A model generated the notes under the pieces. The model saw nothing but the letters and a program-made list of their open reading frames with translations. It was not told the DNA's origin and ran no database searches. A stretch of 64,000 bases of DNA from assembly GCF_963676685.1 (NCBI RefSeq), contig NC_092355.1, forward strand, positions 75,607,176 through 75,671,175. The letters run 5' to 3'. Both the position numbers and the translations under genes were made by a program. Source of the DNA: Mytilus edulis (Eukaryota > Mollusca > Bivalvia > Mytilida > Mytilidae). Positions within the stretch are counted from its first letter, which is position 1. Every line of letters begins with the position of its first letter. Below, piece after piece: positions 11,740 to 23,012 of this stretch.

Positions 11740-12020
11740 ATCGTTCAATTTTCATCCATGGAGATCTCTGTATCAGGGAGAAGAAACTCCATGCGAATGA
11801 AACTCCATGCGAATGAACCTAGGGCGAACGATCCCGATACCTGGTTGGATACCCCTCCCCCATAATATTTCATTGAATTTAGTTCCGCATTTGAAGGCCT
11901 TTGAATAATTTAAATAAAAGACATTTAAATTTAAAGACATTTGAAGGAGTATAATGACATCATGTAAGTCACCTAATTTCTAAGATGTTATTAGTGAAAC
12001 AGATGACAAGAATATTCTTT
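11740..12020. other. short duplication 'aaactccatgcgaatga' and unassigned sequence
   Basis: An 18-bp phrase (actccatgcgaatgaa) is directly repeated at about 11787-11820. The surrounding sequence is of mixed composition, richer in GC than most of the window, with no clear gene. Confidence 0.4.
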
Positions 12021-12362
12021 CGGTAGCCATCAAAATAATTTGACGATTTTCGACCAGGACGACAGGAGTCGGTCCCCCGAAGGCTGGATCCTTCGATGCA
12101 CCGCAACTTCATTTAATTTCAAGTGTTATTTGACAAAAAAGAGCATGTTTTACATGAATGTGTAAAAAGAAGTATTACCAATACCAGACAGATAGGTTGT
12201 ATTGCATGCATTAACCTACAAAATAGTTTTTGTTGTTCTCTGTTACCGCCATCGGGTCGCCATAGTACACTTTCTATGCCTTCACATAGGAGATCAATGC
12301 TTCATACAGAGGCTACTCGTCATACATTTTTAAGACACACCCCCAACGAATCAAACCAACGC

Positions 12363-12570
12363 TTATAAAGTAAATAATAATCTGATTGGTTCCAACGTTT
12401 TGGAACATGAACACCCTCTGAACATAATTAACATTTGTAAAAATCCAGTTTTATCCGGCTTTCTAATTGGTCCCCTTTGGGTGACGTTAAACTCTGGTTC
12501 ATCTTCTTCTGACCGGCCAAACCCGAATCCACGGCGTTGACGCCTGCCATTTTCCAAATCAAGCACTCTG
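12363..12570 (-). CDS. possible first exon, minus strand (weak)
   Basis: Two overlapping open frames occur in a less AT-rich stretch. One starts at a well-placed AAAATGGCA (ATG near 12551) and encodes about 40 residues (MAGVNAVDSGLAGQKKMNQS..). The other has no ATG start but reads a basic, glycine/glutamate-rich segment (GRRQRRGFGFGRSEEDEPEF). Neither ends in a convincing GT donor. The block lies upstream of the 3.1-9.4 kb gene on the same strand and could be its 5' end. That is speculation. Confidence 0.2.
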
Positions 12571-13063
12571 GCACTATGACGTAATGCTTATTATTACGTA
12601 ACGTAAACATTCCGTTGTCCTTTGGGCCTCAGCGTGGCACTCAACGGTAGTATTTTTGAATAGGCCGGATAGGCCCTATGGCAGAGAAAAGGTTTTAAGG
12701 GTTGACAATTTTGGATATTCACCTTTTCAACGGGACAAAATTGTTTTATTATACCGAACTAACATGTACAGTGGAAGGGCATTTTGAACACTTACACTGT
12801 AAAGTCTATATTTTTAACAAAACCATGATAACACACAGACTGACTTTTGAAAATACATTTTTGTGTTCAAAATACTCGAATTTACAACAAAAGTAGAATC
12901 TTTTTGTAAAATATTGATGGCCCTGAAAAGGACCGTTTATATTAAAGAGATATCATCGGCTTCTGGCACTCTCAGCTATATTCATGTCCCACGTCTTATT
13001 TCCTCGTCTCTCGATGGGCTTCCAGTGTAACGTGAACGCTGCCATTTTGTTTATTTACGCCTG

Positions 13064-13071
13064 TGACGTCA
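13064..13071. promoter_or_regulatory. CRE-type palindrome TGACGTCA
   Basis: A perfect 8-bp TGACGTCA sits in a comparatively GC-rich interval (12.4-13.2 kb) that also has TGACGTAA near 12577. In animals this is the CREB/ATF binding sequence. With no mapped transcription start nearby, the regulatory role is only possible. Confidence 0.3.
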
Positions 13072-13121
13072 TTTTCATGGTACAGTAGGTAACTCAAGTA
13101 CAAATAAACAAACTGAAAAGG

Positions 13122-13139
13122 TTATTCACCGGTGAATAA
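13122..13139. promoter_or_regulatory. perfect 18-bp palindrome TTATTCACCGGTGAATAA
   Basis: Both arms match over all nine base pairs. The phrase 'aaggttatt' recurs just before and just after (13118, 13141) and 'gggttattcg' at 13171. It may be a protein-binding palindrome or the remnant of a short inverted-repeat element. Confidence 0.35.
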
Positions 13140-13539
13140 TAAGGTTATTTCCCGCTGGTGTAAGTTTTTAGGGTTATTCGTCCTTCCTTGCAATTGAATG
13201 AAAATTAAATGAATTATTCCATGTCACGTGATAACATTCCACCCAATAGAATTATTTGAAATATATGTAAGGTATAATAATACATATTATACAACATTCC
13301 GTGTTGAAGGCCTCACTTTGACTATGAAATGAACAATAAAAGCCGTGTTATTTTGCTTTGTGTGTATATCATTGTATATCATACATATTTATGAGGTCAT
13401 AGATTTACAACCTTTATGTACATGTATGACATTAATGACCTCGAAATACATTTTCAAGAAACAATTTCTTTTTATCTATAGATACTGCATCATTTATAAA
13501 ATACAATTCCTGTAAGGGGTCATATATGCATTTGACTAT

Positions 13540-14110
13540 TCAGTCTAAGTTGATGATTTGTAGAACTTATTTTGATTGTTTTTACTTATTAAAATTTCAA
13601 AACTACGAAATCAACAAATTATTGACATTTCAGGGGCAATACAATGTAACTCGAAAAAATGATAAATAATTTTTCTAAAAATTCCACAGAAGATAAACCG
13701 AGACCTCCAAATTGTCAAATTTGCTTTAACTGCTTTAGTTTTTAAGATATATTAACCAAAAACTTTCAAAATTTACTAAAAATTGTCATTTCAGAGGCAA
13801 AAACTCCGAAACGTGTTGTCAAATTTTCTCAAAATTTTACAGGAGATACGAGGATTTGCTCTTTCTGCTTTAGTTTTTGAAATAAAAAATGTATAAGCCA
13901 AAAAAATGCAAATTATCCCTATGTTCTACTTTTAGCATCATCAGCCATGTTTGTTAATGGATTAAATCAACAGATACAATTTTTAAACTACAAATGTAGA
14001 TGCCCTTAGGAACATTCATGTAAATTTTGATAACATTTAGCTCAGTAGTTTCAGGTGAGAAGATTTTTAATTCCTTGACGGCAGACAAGATGATGGCGGA
14101 GAAGGTCCCC
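13540..14110 (+). repeat. interspersed repeat, relative of the 1.0-1.8 kb family
   Basis: Shared phrases with 1042-1795 include 'gtagtttcag..gagaagattttta', 'gacggcagacaa' and 'caagtgatgg..aaa' near the end. The stretch also has two internal similar parts ('aattgtcatttcag', 'tttgctttaactgctttagt' and 'ttgctctttctgctttagtt'). Confidence 0.5.
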
Positions 14111-14114
14111 AAGT

Positions 14115-15120
14115 GATGGCAAAATTATTGGTAAAGTTCCTTTACCTGAAATCTTCAACACACTTATGTTTGAAACATTGAATAAAATGGATTCCCTTTT
14201 CGACACAAAAACAAAATATTACATAAGGCTTAAATTAAAATATTGTTTGTTTGCCCTTTACCGGCCGACCCTATTCATGCTATTAATTCGTTCCGACTGA
14301 AAATCATTTATTTGTATTTACCAGCAATATTTTATTTTTATCTATTTTTTCTTTCCTACCGAAAATCTCATATTTGTATTTCCCGCTCAAAACTTATTTA
14401 CTGGAATCCTCAGGTTTTATCTTATCATGTTATGGTAAGCATTTTGTTTTTATAAATTGAGTTTTAAATAAAAATTGGACCTTTCTTAGAATAATGGAAG
14501 ACCAGTCACCTTCAAGTATCTTTGGTCAAAAGTCCTGTACCTTCCATTGCTTAAAGTAAATTTGAACCCCTGATTAATATACAACTTGAAAATTTGTATT
14601 CATAAACAATTCAATAATACAATATTGCATACATATCATTATTATACAACATTTTGTGTTGAAGGCTTTACTGCGACTTTAATATTAAGAACAACAATAA
14701 AATCACTGTTCCTTTGCTTTCTGTGTGTGATTTTTTGCTGTGCATGTACTGATTTTGTGTCATAAATGGATACCACATACATGTATCATTTGTTTTTCTT
14801 ATTATTATTTATTGTTTTTCAATGGCAGCTTCAGCACATCCAGTACATTGTATGTGCTTTTGGGTGCATGTTTTACAAATTTTTGGTCAGGTGGAACAAT
14901 TAAAAACAGCCAACATAAACGAGTGATGCTGCAATGTGCAGTTAAATACATAGAATTGAATACTTTTCATCTAAATATGGCACCATTGAACTATATTCTC
15001 CACCTTTGGCATTACTAAACTGTAGTATTATCATGATTATCTTGAAGAACATACATTAAAACAACAAATACTTAAAAACCATTTGAACAATACTTACAAA
15101 TGTATATTTGTTGAATAAAA
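14115..15120. other. AT-rich DNA, nothing recognised
   Basis: Two modest plus-strand open frames (14243-14455 and 14740-15018) encode Phe/Tyr/Ile-rich peptides typical of T-rich noncoding DNA. 'catattatacaacattccgtgttgaaggc' at about 13284 and a similar phrase at about 14635 show that 13.3 kb and 14.6 kb share an old repeat. Confidence 0.4.
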
Positions 15121-15129
15121 ATAATAAAA

Positions 15130-15188
15130 ATTTGTAAGGGTTCCCAGGGGCGGGTCCAGGTAAGGGCGTAATGGGCGTACGCCCCCCC

Positions 15189-15223
<35 letters not shown>

Positions 15224-16560
15224 ATCGTTATAATCTGCTAGTATTGTATTGAATGATGGCAATTTATCATATTGTATACTAGAAATATGTATATTTCCAC
15301 ATTAAAGCAATACTCAGAACGAAAGAACTTTATTCTTCAGTGTTTATTTGTCTTGTATCATGTGTGTCGTTCAACGAAACCCGAACTTAATCAAAAATAG
15401 AGGGATTACTTCATAATTTGATGCTAAATTGTTGAAATTCAGGAGCTTCTGAGCTTCCCCATGGACCCTCAACCGTAATCACATCTCTCGTTCATAAAAT
15501 CCTGGCCTAGGTATTGAAATGTTAAGTTACTCCTTATACCCTTGAGTTTGGAATTTCTCGTTATTGGTCTACTGCTGTTTTAAAAGATCCATACAATCAT
15601 TTTAATATACCATAGACAATTAATGGAGAAAACTCGGCATAAAAAATGTCACACCCTGACACTTTAACTATAAAATATACATGCTCCAAGTCAGGAACCG
15701 TTACATTAGTGCAATTCTCTATTATTTTATGTTTTTAAGCCAAAAAAGGTCCAAAAAATTTTTCACCTCGCTTCGCTCGGCGAAATATTTTATTCTACGC
15801 CCCCCCTTTCAAATATCCTGGACACGCCCCTGGTTCCGCGGAACCCAGTGTCTTGCCTACTCTTTCTGTTAATCGCAACAAAAATGAGGAAATAAATCAA
15901 TAAAATATTCCTCTTGATATTATCTTTAAATTGTAAGAAGCTTCTGTCCAAGTTCGGTAAAAATCCAGGATAGTTTATGAATCTCATACTGTTTAAAAAC
16001 TTTTAACTGCAGACTAAATGTAATGTCAACTGGAAGAAAACAAAATTTCCTTCTAGATACTAGCTTTTGATCATAAACAAGCTTCTGTCCAAGTTTGGTA
16101 CAAATCCAAAATAGTATTAGAAAGTTATTTAAATTTTAAAAAGTTTAACCAGAGTGAATGTGTTGTTTCCTGGCAGAAAATCTAAGTCCATTTAAAAGTA
16201 AAATACGAAAAAAATGGAATTTTATTTTTACAAAATTTCCTTCTAGAAACTAGCTTTTAACCATTAACAAGCTTCTGTCCAAGTTTGGTACAAATCCAAA
16301 ATAGTATAAGAAAGTTATTTAAATTTTAAAAAGTTTAACCAGAGTGAATGTGTTGTTTCCTGGCAGAAAATCTAAGTCCATTTAAAAGTAAAATACGGAA
16401 AAAATGGAATTTTATTTTTACAAAATTTACTTCTGGATACTATCTTATGATCATAAACAAGCTTCTGTCCAAGTTTGGTAGAAATCCAGGATAGTTTAAT
16501 AAAGTTATTAAAATTTTAAAAACTTTAACCAGTGAATATTTGTGGACGCATGGGGTCCAC
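15130..16560. repeat. second copy of the 4.2-5.2 kb repeat, split by a TIR element
   Basis: The repeat start 'gtaagggttcc' at 15134-15144 continues only after the insertion, at 'gttccgcggaacccagtgtc' (15833 on). Roughly 200-bp internal units with 'aagcttctgtccaagtttgg' recur at about 15940, 16080, 16270 and 16460, ending near 'gtgaatatttgtggacgc'. Confidence 0.75.
15145..15832. mobile_element. hAT-like non-autonomous TIR element, 688 bp
   Basis: The ends are CAGGGGCGGGTCCAGG and CCTGGACACGCCCCTG, inverted repeats with one mismatch over 16 bp. It is flanked by GTTCC on both sides (15140-15144 and 15833-15837), a 5-bp target duplication inside an older repeat. It contains an uninterrupted A run (about 15193-15220) and a subterminal 'cacctcgcttcgctcggcga' motif shared with the element at 18085-19337. 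The CAGGGG-type ends resemble hAT elements. Confidence 0.8.
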
Positions 16561-17387
16561 CCTCCCCCTTTTTGTGGGAAAACCTTGGTTACATAGGAAA
16601 TCCCTACTGAAGCATGACTGGAAGCAGGCCCCCTCTTAGGCAGTCAGTGGATCCGCCTCCGCTTGTAAACTATGACTATTTAGTATTACATATGTATATT
16701 TTACTGTTGTTTGGACATGACTAGAACTAGGACCACCACTGCACCAGCTGGGACCAGCATTTCAACTTGCACGTCTTATTTTAACATACTTCTTTGTATA
16801 TTCACAACATATTGGATATATCTTTGAGTATGTTTGACAAAAACCGTCTATTCAATTTCTTACCATTTTTTTCACAATCGTTAGGAAACATACTTTGACA
16901 GGGAGCGGGAAACTATCTACTATGCATAATATACAACTCGTTTCAGGACTTGTTTCCGGAAAAATTTTCTGATAGCATTTTTTAGTAAGTAAGACAGGTT
17001 GCAGTCGTACTGGTTGATCCAGGGGAACGTACAGGGCGTACGCTACACTTTGATCGTCATTACAGTTTCTCATTGTTCTCACGATTTATTATGATTATAA
17101 AAACGTTAAAAACACATTCCGTTCTAAATACACCTTATAAAATGAGCCTCCTCATGCAGTCATGGAGTTTTTGATTATGCGATTCATATTGCGGCAAAAA
17201 AATTGTGATTATGTGATTATTTGCACACACCCATGATGGGCCTCCCTTATCGCTTTTTGTCTGTCATTACTGGACATCACAGAGCCTTTGATTCTCTAAA
17301 AAAAATGATATCACAAAAGAAAATGTCTGACGCCACAAAGGAAAAGTGATTGTTGTATTACGTCAATAGTTCAAGTGTCGCAGATTC

Positions 17388-17975
17388 CTAAAGGAGTAGG
17401 TTCAGTAAGAGCCCTTTTTGGCCCCAAAATATAGCAGTTCTACAAAATTGTTAAAATGTAAACCTTTAGTTATTTATTGGACAGTAGAATGCTTCTGCTA
17501 CATAAATATGGGCTGTTTTTGACAATACAATGCACATATATCCGGTACTAGCACCATTAAGTCATGCTAAATTACTGAAATCCTCTTAATTGTAGCATTT
17601 TAGTTAAATTTTAGACGGTTTTCGTGTAAAACGAAAGTGGCCGCATTCGTGTTAATCCTTAATATTGAAATGTAAGTTGTATTTTATGATAATACATAAC
17701 ATATATAAAGGTTGAGGATGAACACGGATGCGGCCACTTTCATTTTTACCAAAATCCATCTGAAAAGTGACATTTTTCGGCATATTAGGTAGATTTTTCA
17801 TATTTGAGCTTGAATCGGATCGTTTTTAATGACTAAATCTGTTAAAATCTTTCACATAAACTAATTAATTCAAATACAATAGACACTTAAGTGTTTAAAA
17901 AGTGGTCAAAATCTTTCGTCAGATGAACCTGAAATTTGAGGCCAAAATCGGTCCTTACCGGACCTACTCCTTTAG
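17388..17975. mobile_element. inverted-repeat element, 588 bp, with inner inverted repeat
   Basis: The ends CTAAAGGAGTAGGTTCAGTA and TACCGGACCTACTCCTTTAG are inverted repeats with two mismatches over 20 bp. A second inverted repeat lies inside: 'gaaagtggccgcattcgtgt' (about 17632) and 'acacggatgcggccactttc' (about 17721). There is no open frame. The two nested arm pairs give a cruciform-like layout. Confidence 0.75.
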
Positions 17976-18084
17976 CGAAAAGGTCTGTTTCCATTCGTCA
18001 GTAGTAGATAAGATTCCGTTTTTTTCAAATGTAACGCCCTCCCTCGTTTGAAAAATCCTGGAACTGCCCTGAGTCTTGTATATT

Positions 18085-19337
18085 CAGTGCCGTAGCTTGC
18101 ATGTAGCCTATGCTCAGATGCTCAAGCATCCACATCATTTAAAAAAAAATAAAAAATAGCAGCAGTTTAACTCGGAAGTGTCCAAATGTAACAAGGCTGA
18201 GGATATGGGGATAACGTCCAGTCATGCCCGGTCTTTCATTTAGGATAATTTAGTTTATGTAAACAAGATAGTTGAATCGCAATATAGTGTTTTACGTTAG
18301 CTTTTGTTCGTAAAAAAAGTCATCGGCTAAAGCTGGCGGAGAGGATTGCTACGCAGACCCGTGGACATTTTTCATCTGAAATTGAACCTAGTGAAGAGAA
18401 GGCTTCTCAATTGACTATAGCAACTGACAACTAAAACACCATATCCTGATATTGTTTCTTGTGATATGGTAAACGCCTTGATAAAAAAAAAACAATTTGT
18501 AATAGATCGTGATAAGTCCTAGGCTTATGAATTCCCGTTTCTATCTGGGTTCAAATACTAATTTTATTTTCAATCTGTTTAGAACAACGATCCAATGTTC
18601 CCCGTCATGCACCGGCAATTACATGTCATATTTTATCTATCAAAGGACAAGGAACAAGATAATCCCTTTTATTCTTTATCTTTTTTTTTTCAATATCTTA
18701 AGAGAAATAAATGCATCACAGGAAATGAAATGGGATTTTCATTACAATTTATATTTCAAAGGGTAATAACTGGTTATTTGATTACGACTTATTTTCCAAA
18801 TTGTCAAAGACATTGCTTATGATATGAGTTTCACTTTAATCTGACAAGAATTGTATACATGAGAGTGCTACAATGTAACAAGATCGGACGATCGGATGCC
18901 CGGTCTTTTTATGTCAACTGCAACGCGTTTAGCTCAGTAATCAAAAATCAAAAACCCAAGGTTGTAGACTCAAATTCCTGGAAAGAGAAAGCACTTCAGT
19001 TCCTATATTCCGAAGTTCCTAAATTATACAGAAGTGCCGCTGTAATGGGATCCGTTTTTGATATGTCAAATATGAGATTGGGTGGGAAACTTTAATGTTT
19101 ATGAATTGAATGATGGTAGTTTCGAGGAAACAATAAAATTTGGTTAACAATAAAAATATATGAACTGGTGCCCGTGGGTATTTTGAATTTAAACAAAAAT
19201 CTAGCTAGTGTCGGATTCTGGGGGAGTACATGTGCTTAAATAAAAATTAAGTCTCTGCATAAAAAGATCCAAAATATTTTTCGCCTCGCTCCGCTCGGTG
19301 AAACATCCACATCATTTCAACCCTGGCTACGCCACTG
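18085..19337. mobile_element. hAT-like TIR element, 1253 bp, perhaps with a captured fragment
   Basis: The ends CAGTGCCGTAGCTTG and TGGCTACGCCACTG are imperfect inverted repeats of the common CAGTGGCGTAGC type. Both sides carry ATATT (18080-18084 and 19338-19342), a 5-bp duplication. A subterminal 'cgcctcgctccgctcggtga' motif matches the 15.1 kb element. A 78-codon open frame at 18859-19095 (plus) includes SWKEKALQFLYSEVPKLYRS and does not look like simple AT-rich translation. It could be a transposase remnant or a captured host exon. Confidence 0.75.
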
Positions 19338-19349
19338 ATATTGAATGCT

Positions 19350-19455
19350 GCAAAGTTTTTATCCCAATATCCCGTATCCCTATAATGTTCACCCCTAATA
19401 TCCCAATTAATATTTTTTACAAATATCCCATATTCCTAAAACTATTTTGAAATAT
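19350..19455 (+). repeat. 'atatccca' short-motif cluster
   Basis: Seven or more spaced copies of 'aatatccc(gta/ata)tcc' occur here. A like cluster in the same orientation at 20765-20880 suggests one repeat interrupted by about 1.3 kb of later insertions. Confidence 0.55.
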
Positions 19456-19829
19456 CCCAAAAAATCATTATAAATTCATTCCCAAGCCCATTTTTTTCCT
19501 CATCATGATCATAACGTCAACAATTTTGACTGGGAAAACAAAACTTTGTTAAAGGAATTTAACGGTGCATACCTCCAGTGATAAATAAAAATATATGTGT
19601 CCAAAAGATGAAGTGTTCCATCTTAATGCCTTGTATAACAATCTCTTTTTATGTGATCTTAAACGATAAATTTAGTGCAAGGAGTCTAATTTCAGACTTT
19701 TTTTTTAATTGTTCAAACCGTGATGCATATGACTGTTTATTTTCATTTTGATAGCATTCTGATTTCATTGATAAGAAAATCCTACACGTTAACCTATGTC
19801 GGAAAGAACAGAAGGACTCAACCCTGTCT

Positions 19830-20322
19830 CTTGTCCGAGATTGCTCTGACATCCAACGGCTGTTTTGCCAGACAAGCTGAGACTGTGGGACGTCAGAGCA
19901 CGTCCATATCAAAAAGTGGATATTTAGCATGCAAGTTCAATAACTCAAAATTTAACACAAGAAAGCTTTCTGCTAATGTACCTTCATTACACTTTAACTG
20001 TTGCAATATTTTTACAGCAGGCAAAAGTTACACAGCCCTTACTTTGCAAAGAAATAACACAACATTTGACTCTGTGATCTTGAACTTTATGAATTACATA
20101 GATCCCAATATTTTTGTTACTTTTTTTTTACTTTTCTTCCTCACAACACCAGTAATAGAAAGAAAATGTATTAATTTACATTGATTATTTAGTAATTATT
20201 CGTTATTAACATAGTTTATACGACGAAATATCTACTTTTTGATATGGGACGTGCTCTGACATCCCTCGGCCCCAGCTTGTCTGGCAAAACAGCCGATGTA
20301 CATCAAAGCAATCTGTGAAACG
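19830..20322. repeat. long imperfect inverted repeat, about 90-bp arms
   Basis: The left arm (about 19832-19920) contains 'ggctgttttgccagacaagc' and 'gtcagagcacgtcc' and 'atatcaaaaagtggatat'. The right arm (about 20222-20322) carries the reverse complement of each in mirrored order. Arm identity is roughly 80 percent by eye and the spacer is about 300 bp. It can form a long hairpin when transcribed. An open frame of 154 codons (19720-20184) runs through the left arm but has no recognisable feature. Confidence 0.7.
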
Positions 20323-20520
20323 TGGAGACCTCTGAAGATCCTCGTCACGTAAAAAATAAGATGGTAAAACACTAGAAAATATCCTGTAATCATATAAAGC
20401 ATCAAAACAAATAAAAACATTGACAACAATAAGGCTTAACTCATCAGATAGATACATCTAATAAAAATCTATGATTATTTCAAGTAAATTATCAATGCAT
20501 ATGAACTTATAATATAAAAA

Positions 20521-20660
20521 AAGATGTGGTATGATTGCCAATGAGACAACTCTTCACAAGAGACCGTGTGACACAGAAAATAACAACTATAGGTCACCGT
20601 ACGACCTTCAACAATGAGCAATAAAAAAAAAACGACAATAAACTCAATTAAAATCAACAA
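20521..20660 (+). repeat. 'gattgccaatgagacaactc' dispersed repeat
   Basis: It contains 'tgattgccaatgagacaact', 'aacaactataggtcaccgta' and 'cgaccttcaacaatgagca'. The same succession recurs at 61531-61635. I recognise this as one of the most common mussel dispersed repeats, often found in transcripts. Confidence 0.75.
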
Positions 20661-20892
20661 AGCACTAAAATGACCTTTAATATTAAAACTTTTTGGGGCA
20701 ATTTTATCAAGCGAGATGTAAATATTTCTGTACTCAACTTTTAAATTCCACTTATTTTTTTTCGTGTTAAAAATTAAATATCCTCATAAATGCATCAATA
20801 TCCCATATCCCATTTACTTTAGGACAAATATCCCATATCCCTAAAATTAAAATGGCAAATATCCCGTATCCCAATATACCCTATACAAGCCT

Positions 20893-21650
20893 CAAGAACC
20901 ATTACTGATGAATGGTGAAAGTGAAAATCGTCAATATCAAATTTGTCCTCCATTTTGTCATCAGTATCAACATATTAAAATTTGAAAAGCTTAGTCAAAA
21001 ACGTGAATGGAAACGCCATTTTACGATCTTTCAAGAACCATAACTCCTGAACGGTAAAAGTCAAAATCGTCATTATTGAACTTGACCTCTATTTTGTCAT
21101 CAGTAACAACATATTAAAATTTCAAAAGCTTTGGTTGAATGGTTCATGAGAAAATGCACGGACACGACGGGAAACACCATTTGTCAATCTTTCAAGAACC
21201 ATAACTCCTGAACGGTAAAAGTCAAAATTGTCATTATTGAACTTGACCTCCATTTTTTCATCAGTAACAGCATATTAAAATGTCGGAAGCTTTGGTGGAA
21301 CAGTTCATGCATAAATGCACGGACACGACTGGAAACTCCATTTTTCAATCTTTCAAGAACCATAACTCCTGTACAGTAAAAGTCAGATTCCTCATTATTG
21401 AACTTGACCTCCATTCTGTCATTAGTAACAACATATTAAATTTGGGAAGCTTTGGTAGAACAGTTCATGCGTAAATGCACGGACACGACTGGAAACTCCA
21501 TTTTTCAATCTTTCAAGAACCATAACTCCTGAACGGTAAAAGTCAAAACGCCATTATTGAACTTGACCTTCATTTAGTTGTCAGTAATAACATAATAAAA
21601 TTTTAAAAGCTTTGGTCGAACGGTTCATGAGTTAATGCACGGACAACATT
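20893..21650 (+). repeat. tandem repeat, unit 160-161 bp, about 4.7 copies
   Basis: 'caagaaccataactcctgaa' begins units at 21032, 21193, 21354 and 21514, with a shorter first unit at 20893. Each unit goes on with 'gtcattattgaacttgacct', 'cagtaacaacatattaaaat' and 'gaacggttcatgagaaaatg'. Open frames at 21184-21474 repeat the same peptide and are not genes. Confidence 0.85.
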
Positions 21651-21972
21651 TGATTGCCCGGCCGCCCGGCCGCCGCCGTACATCCCCAAATCAATAACCG
21701 ACATTTTTGTTACAAAAATCCGGTTAAAAATGTTGCATTCCAAAACATCATTAATTTTGCTTTGCAGCATGAAGATCACATAGAAAAAAAGAAGAAAAAA
21801 TCTGACATTTGGTCGTCGATCGGCAATACTTATACAAATAAATTATTAGTGACTGCTGTCGACAATAAACTAGCAATTGATAGTAATATAAATCGTAAAC
21901 AAACGTTGTTTGTAGTAAATTTATGGAAGTATAACACAGAAAAACACAAAAAAAATAATTACAATTAAAAAC

Positions 21973-22877
21973 CAATTGTTCAGAGAACAATTGAAGGTCT
22001 TTCCACTAGTAAAGATCTATTTTGATATTGAAATATGAAAAAAACAGTTTAAAATGTTATTTCCTATGGCTTTATGATGTATTTATATGAATTTAAAGCA
22101 AAGGTCAAAATCTAGAACGTCCTTTTAACCTATGACCTTGACCTCAATTTCAAGGTCACAAACCAAGGACCTTAAATCATAAGACCTTAGGTCTTTAATA
22201 CTTTTAGTCAATGAGTAATACTACTTTACGCGTAATTCTAAATGTAAGATGGACAAAAACTCCCATTTATTGTATGCACACCCTTTCAACAAAAATATAC
22301 AAGTAAGGACATGTCGCAACTAACAATTTAGGAAAAAATATTTGTCGATATGTCATACGGTATTTGAAGATAAGTAAAAATAGGCCAAAATCAAATTTTA
22401 GAATATGACCTTGACTTTTGACATTGACCTTATTTTCATTTTTTTGGACCAAGGATCTCAAACCAAGAGACCCTAGGTCTCTATCACTTATGGTTTAGCA
22501 GTTAGAAACGCAAATCACCTATATCAAATACATAAGGGGGAATAACTCTCATATGGAGTCTCTGGATAGCGACGGTCAAAATTAAAATTCTAATCCTGAA
22601 GATGTAACGAGCAATTTGGTAAAATAATTTTGTCGTAATCTGTTACGGTTGCGAAGGAGTAGTGGCCACAAGAAAAACAGTGATTGGGGAGATAACTCTT
22701 ACAACGTAAAGTATTTGGTTACGCCATTGTCAGTATTTAAAGCGTATAAACTATATGATATCATATTCCAAATATCTAAGCGACATCTTTTGAAACATCA
22801 ATATTACGCAGGAAAAAAATTAGGCGGAAGAAAAAAAAAATCATAATAAATATAAATCAATTGTTTAAAAACAATTG
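21973..22877 (+). mobile_element. repeat element bounded by CAATTGTT palindromes
   Basis: The left edge holds CAATTGTT-cagag-AACAATTG (21973-21993), followed by 'aaggtctttccactagtaaa'. The right edge holds CAATTGTTTAAAAACAATTG (22858-22877). Between them are two related parts with 'gaccttgacctcaatttcaa', 'accaaggaccttaaatcata' and 'accttaggtctttaatactt' (about 22125 and 22405). The last 200 bp ('attccaaatatctaagcgac', 'aaaaaaattaggcggaag') recur at 32110-32250 beyond the satellite. I cannot assign its class. Confidence 0.55.
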
Positions 22878-22934
22878 TTAACAGTCTTTCTCCTCTGAAA
22901 CATGATTGATTTTTTATTAATTGCTTAATTAATT

Positions 22935-23012
22935 GATTGATAGATTGGTTGGTTGGTTGGTTGGTTGGTTGGTTGATAAATCAGTTGATTGATTGATTGA
23001 TAGATAGATAGA
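22935..23012 (+). repeat. microsatellite cluster (GGTT)n, (GATT)n, (GATA)n
   Basis: A run of about seven GGTT units (22945-22974) is followed by GATT and GATA runs up to the first satellite monomer. The simple repeat marks the left border of the satellite array. Confidence 0.9.

Noticed and set aside
16852..17082. 76-codon minus-strand open frame
   Set aside because: No recognisable motif, no convincing splice borders, and it lies between repeats. It cannot be distinguished from chance.
19720..20184. 154-codon plus-strand open frame
   Set aside because: It runs through one arm of an inverted repeat and ends in a Phe/Leu-rich T-run translation; no domain is visible.
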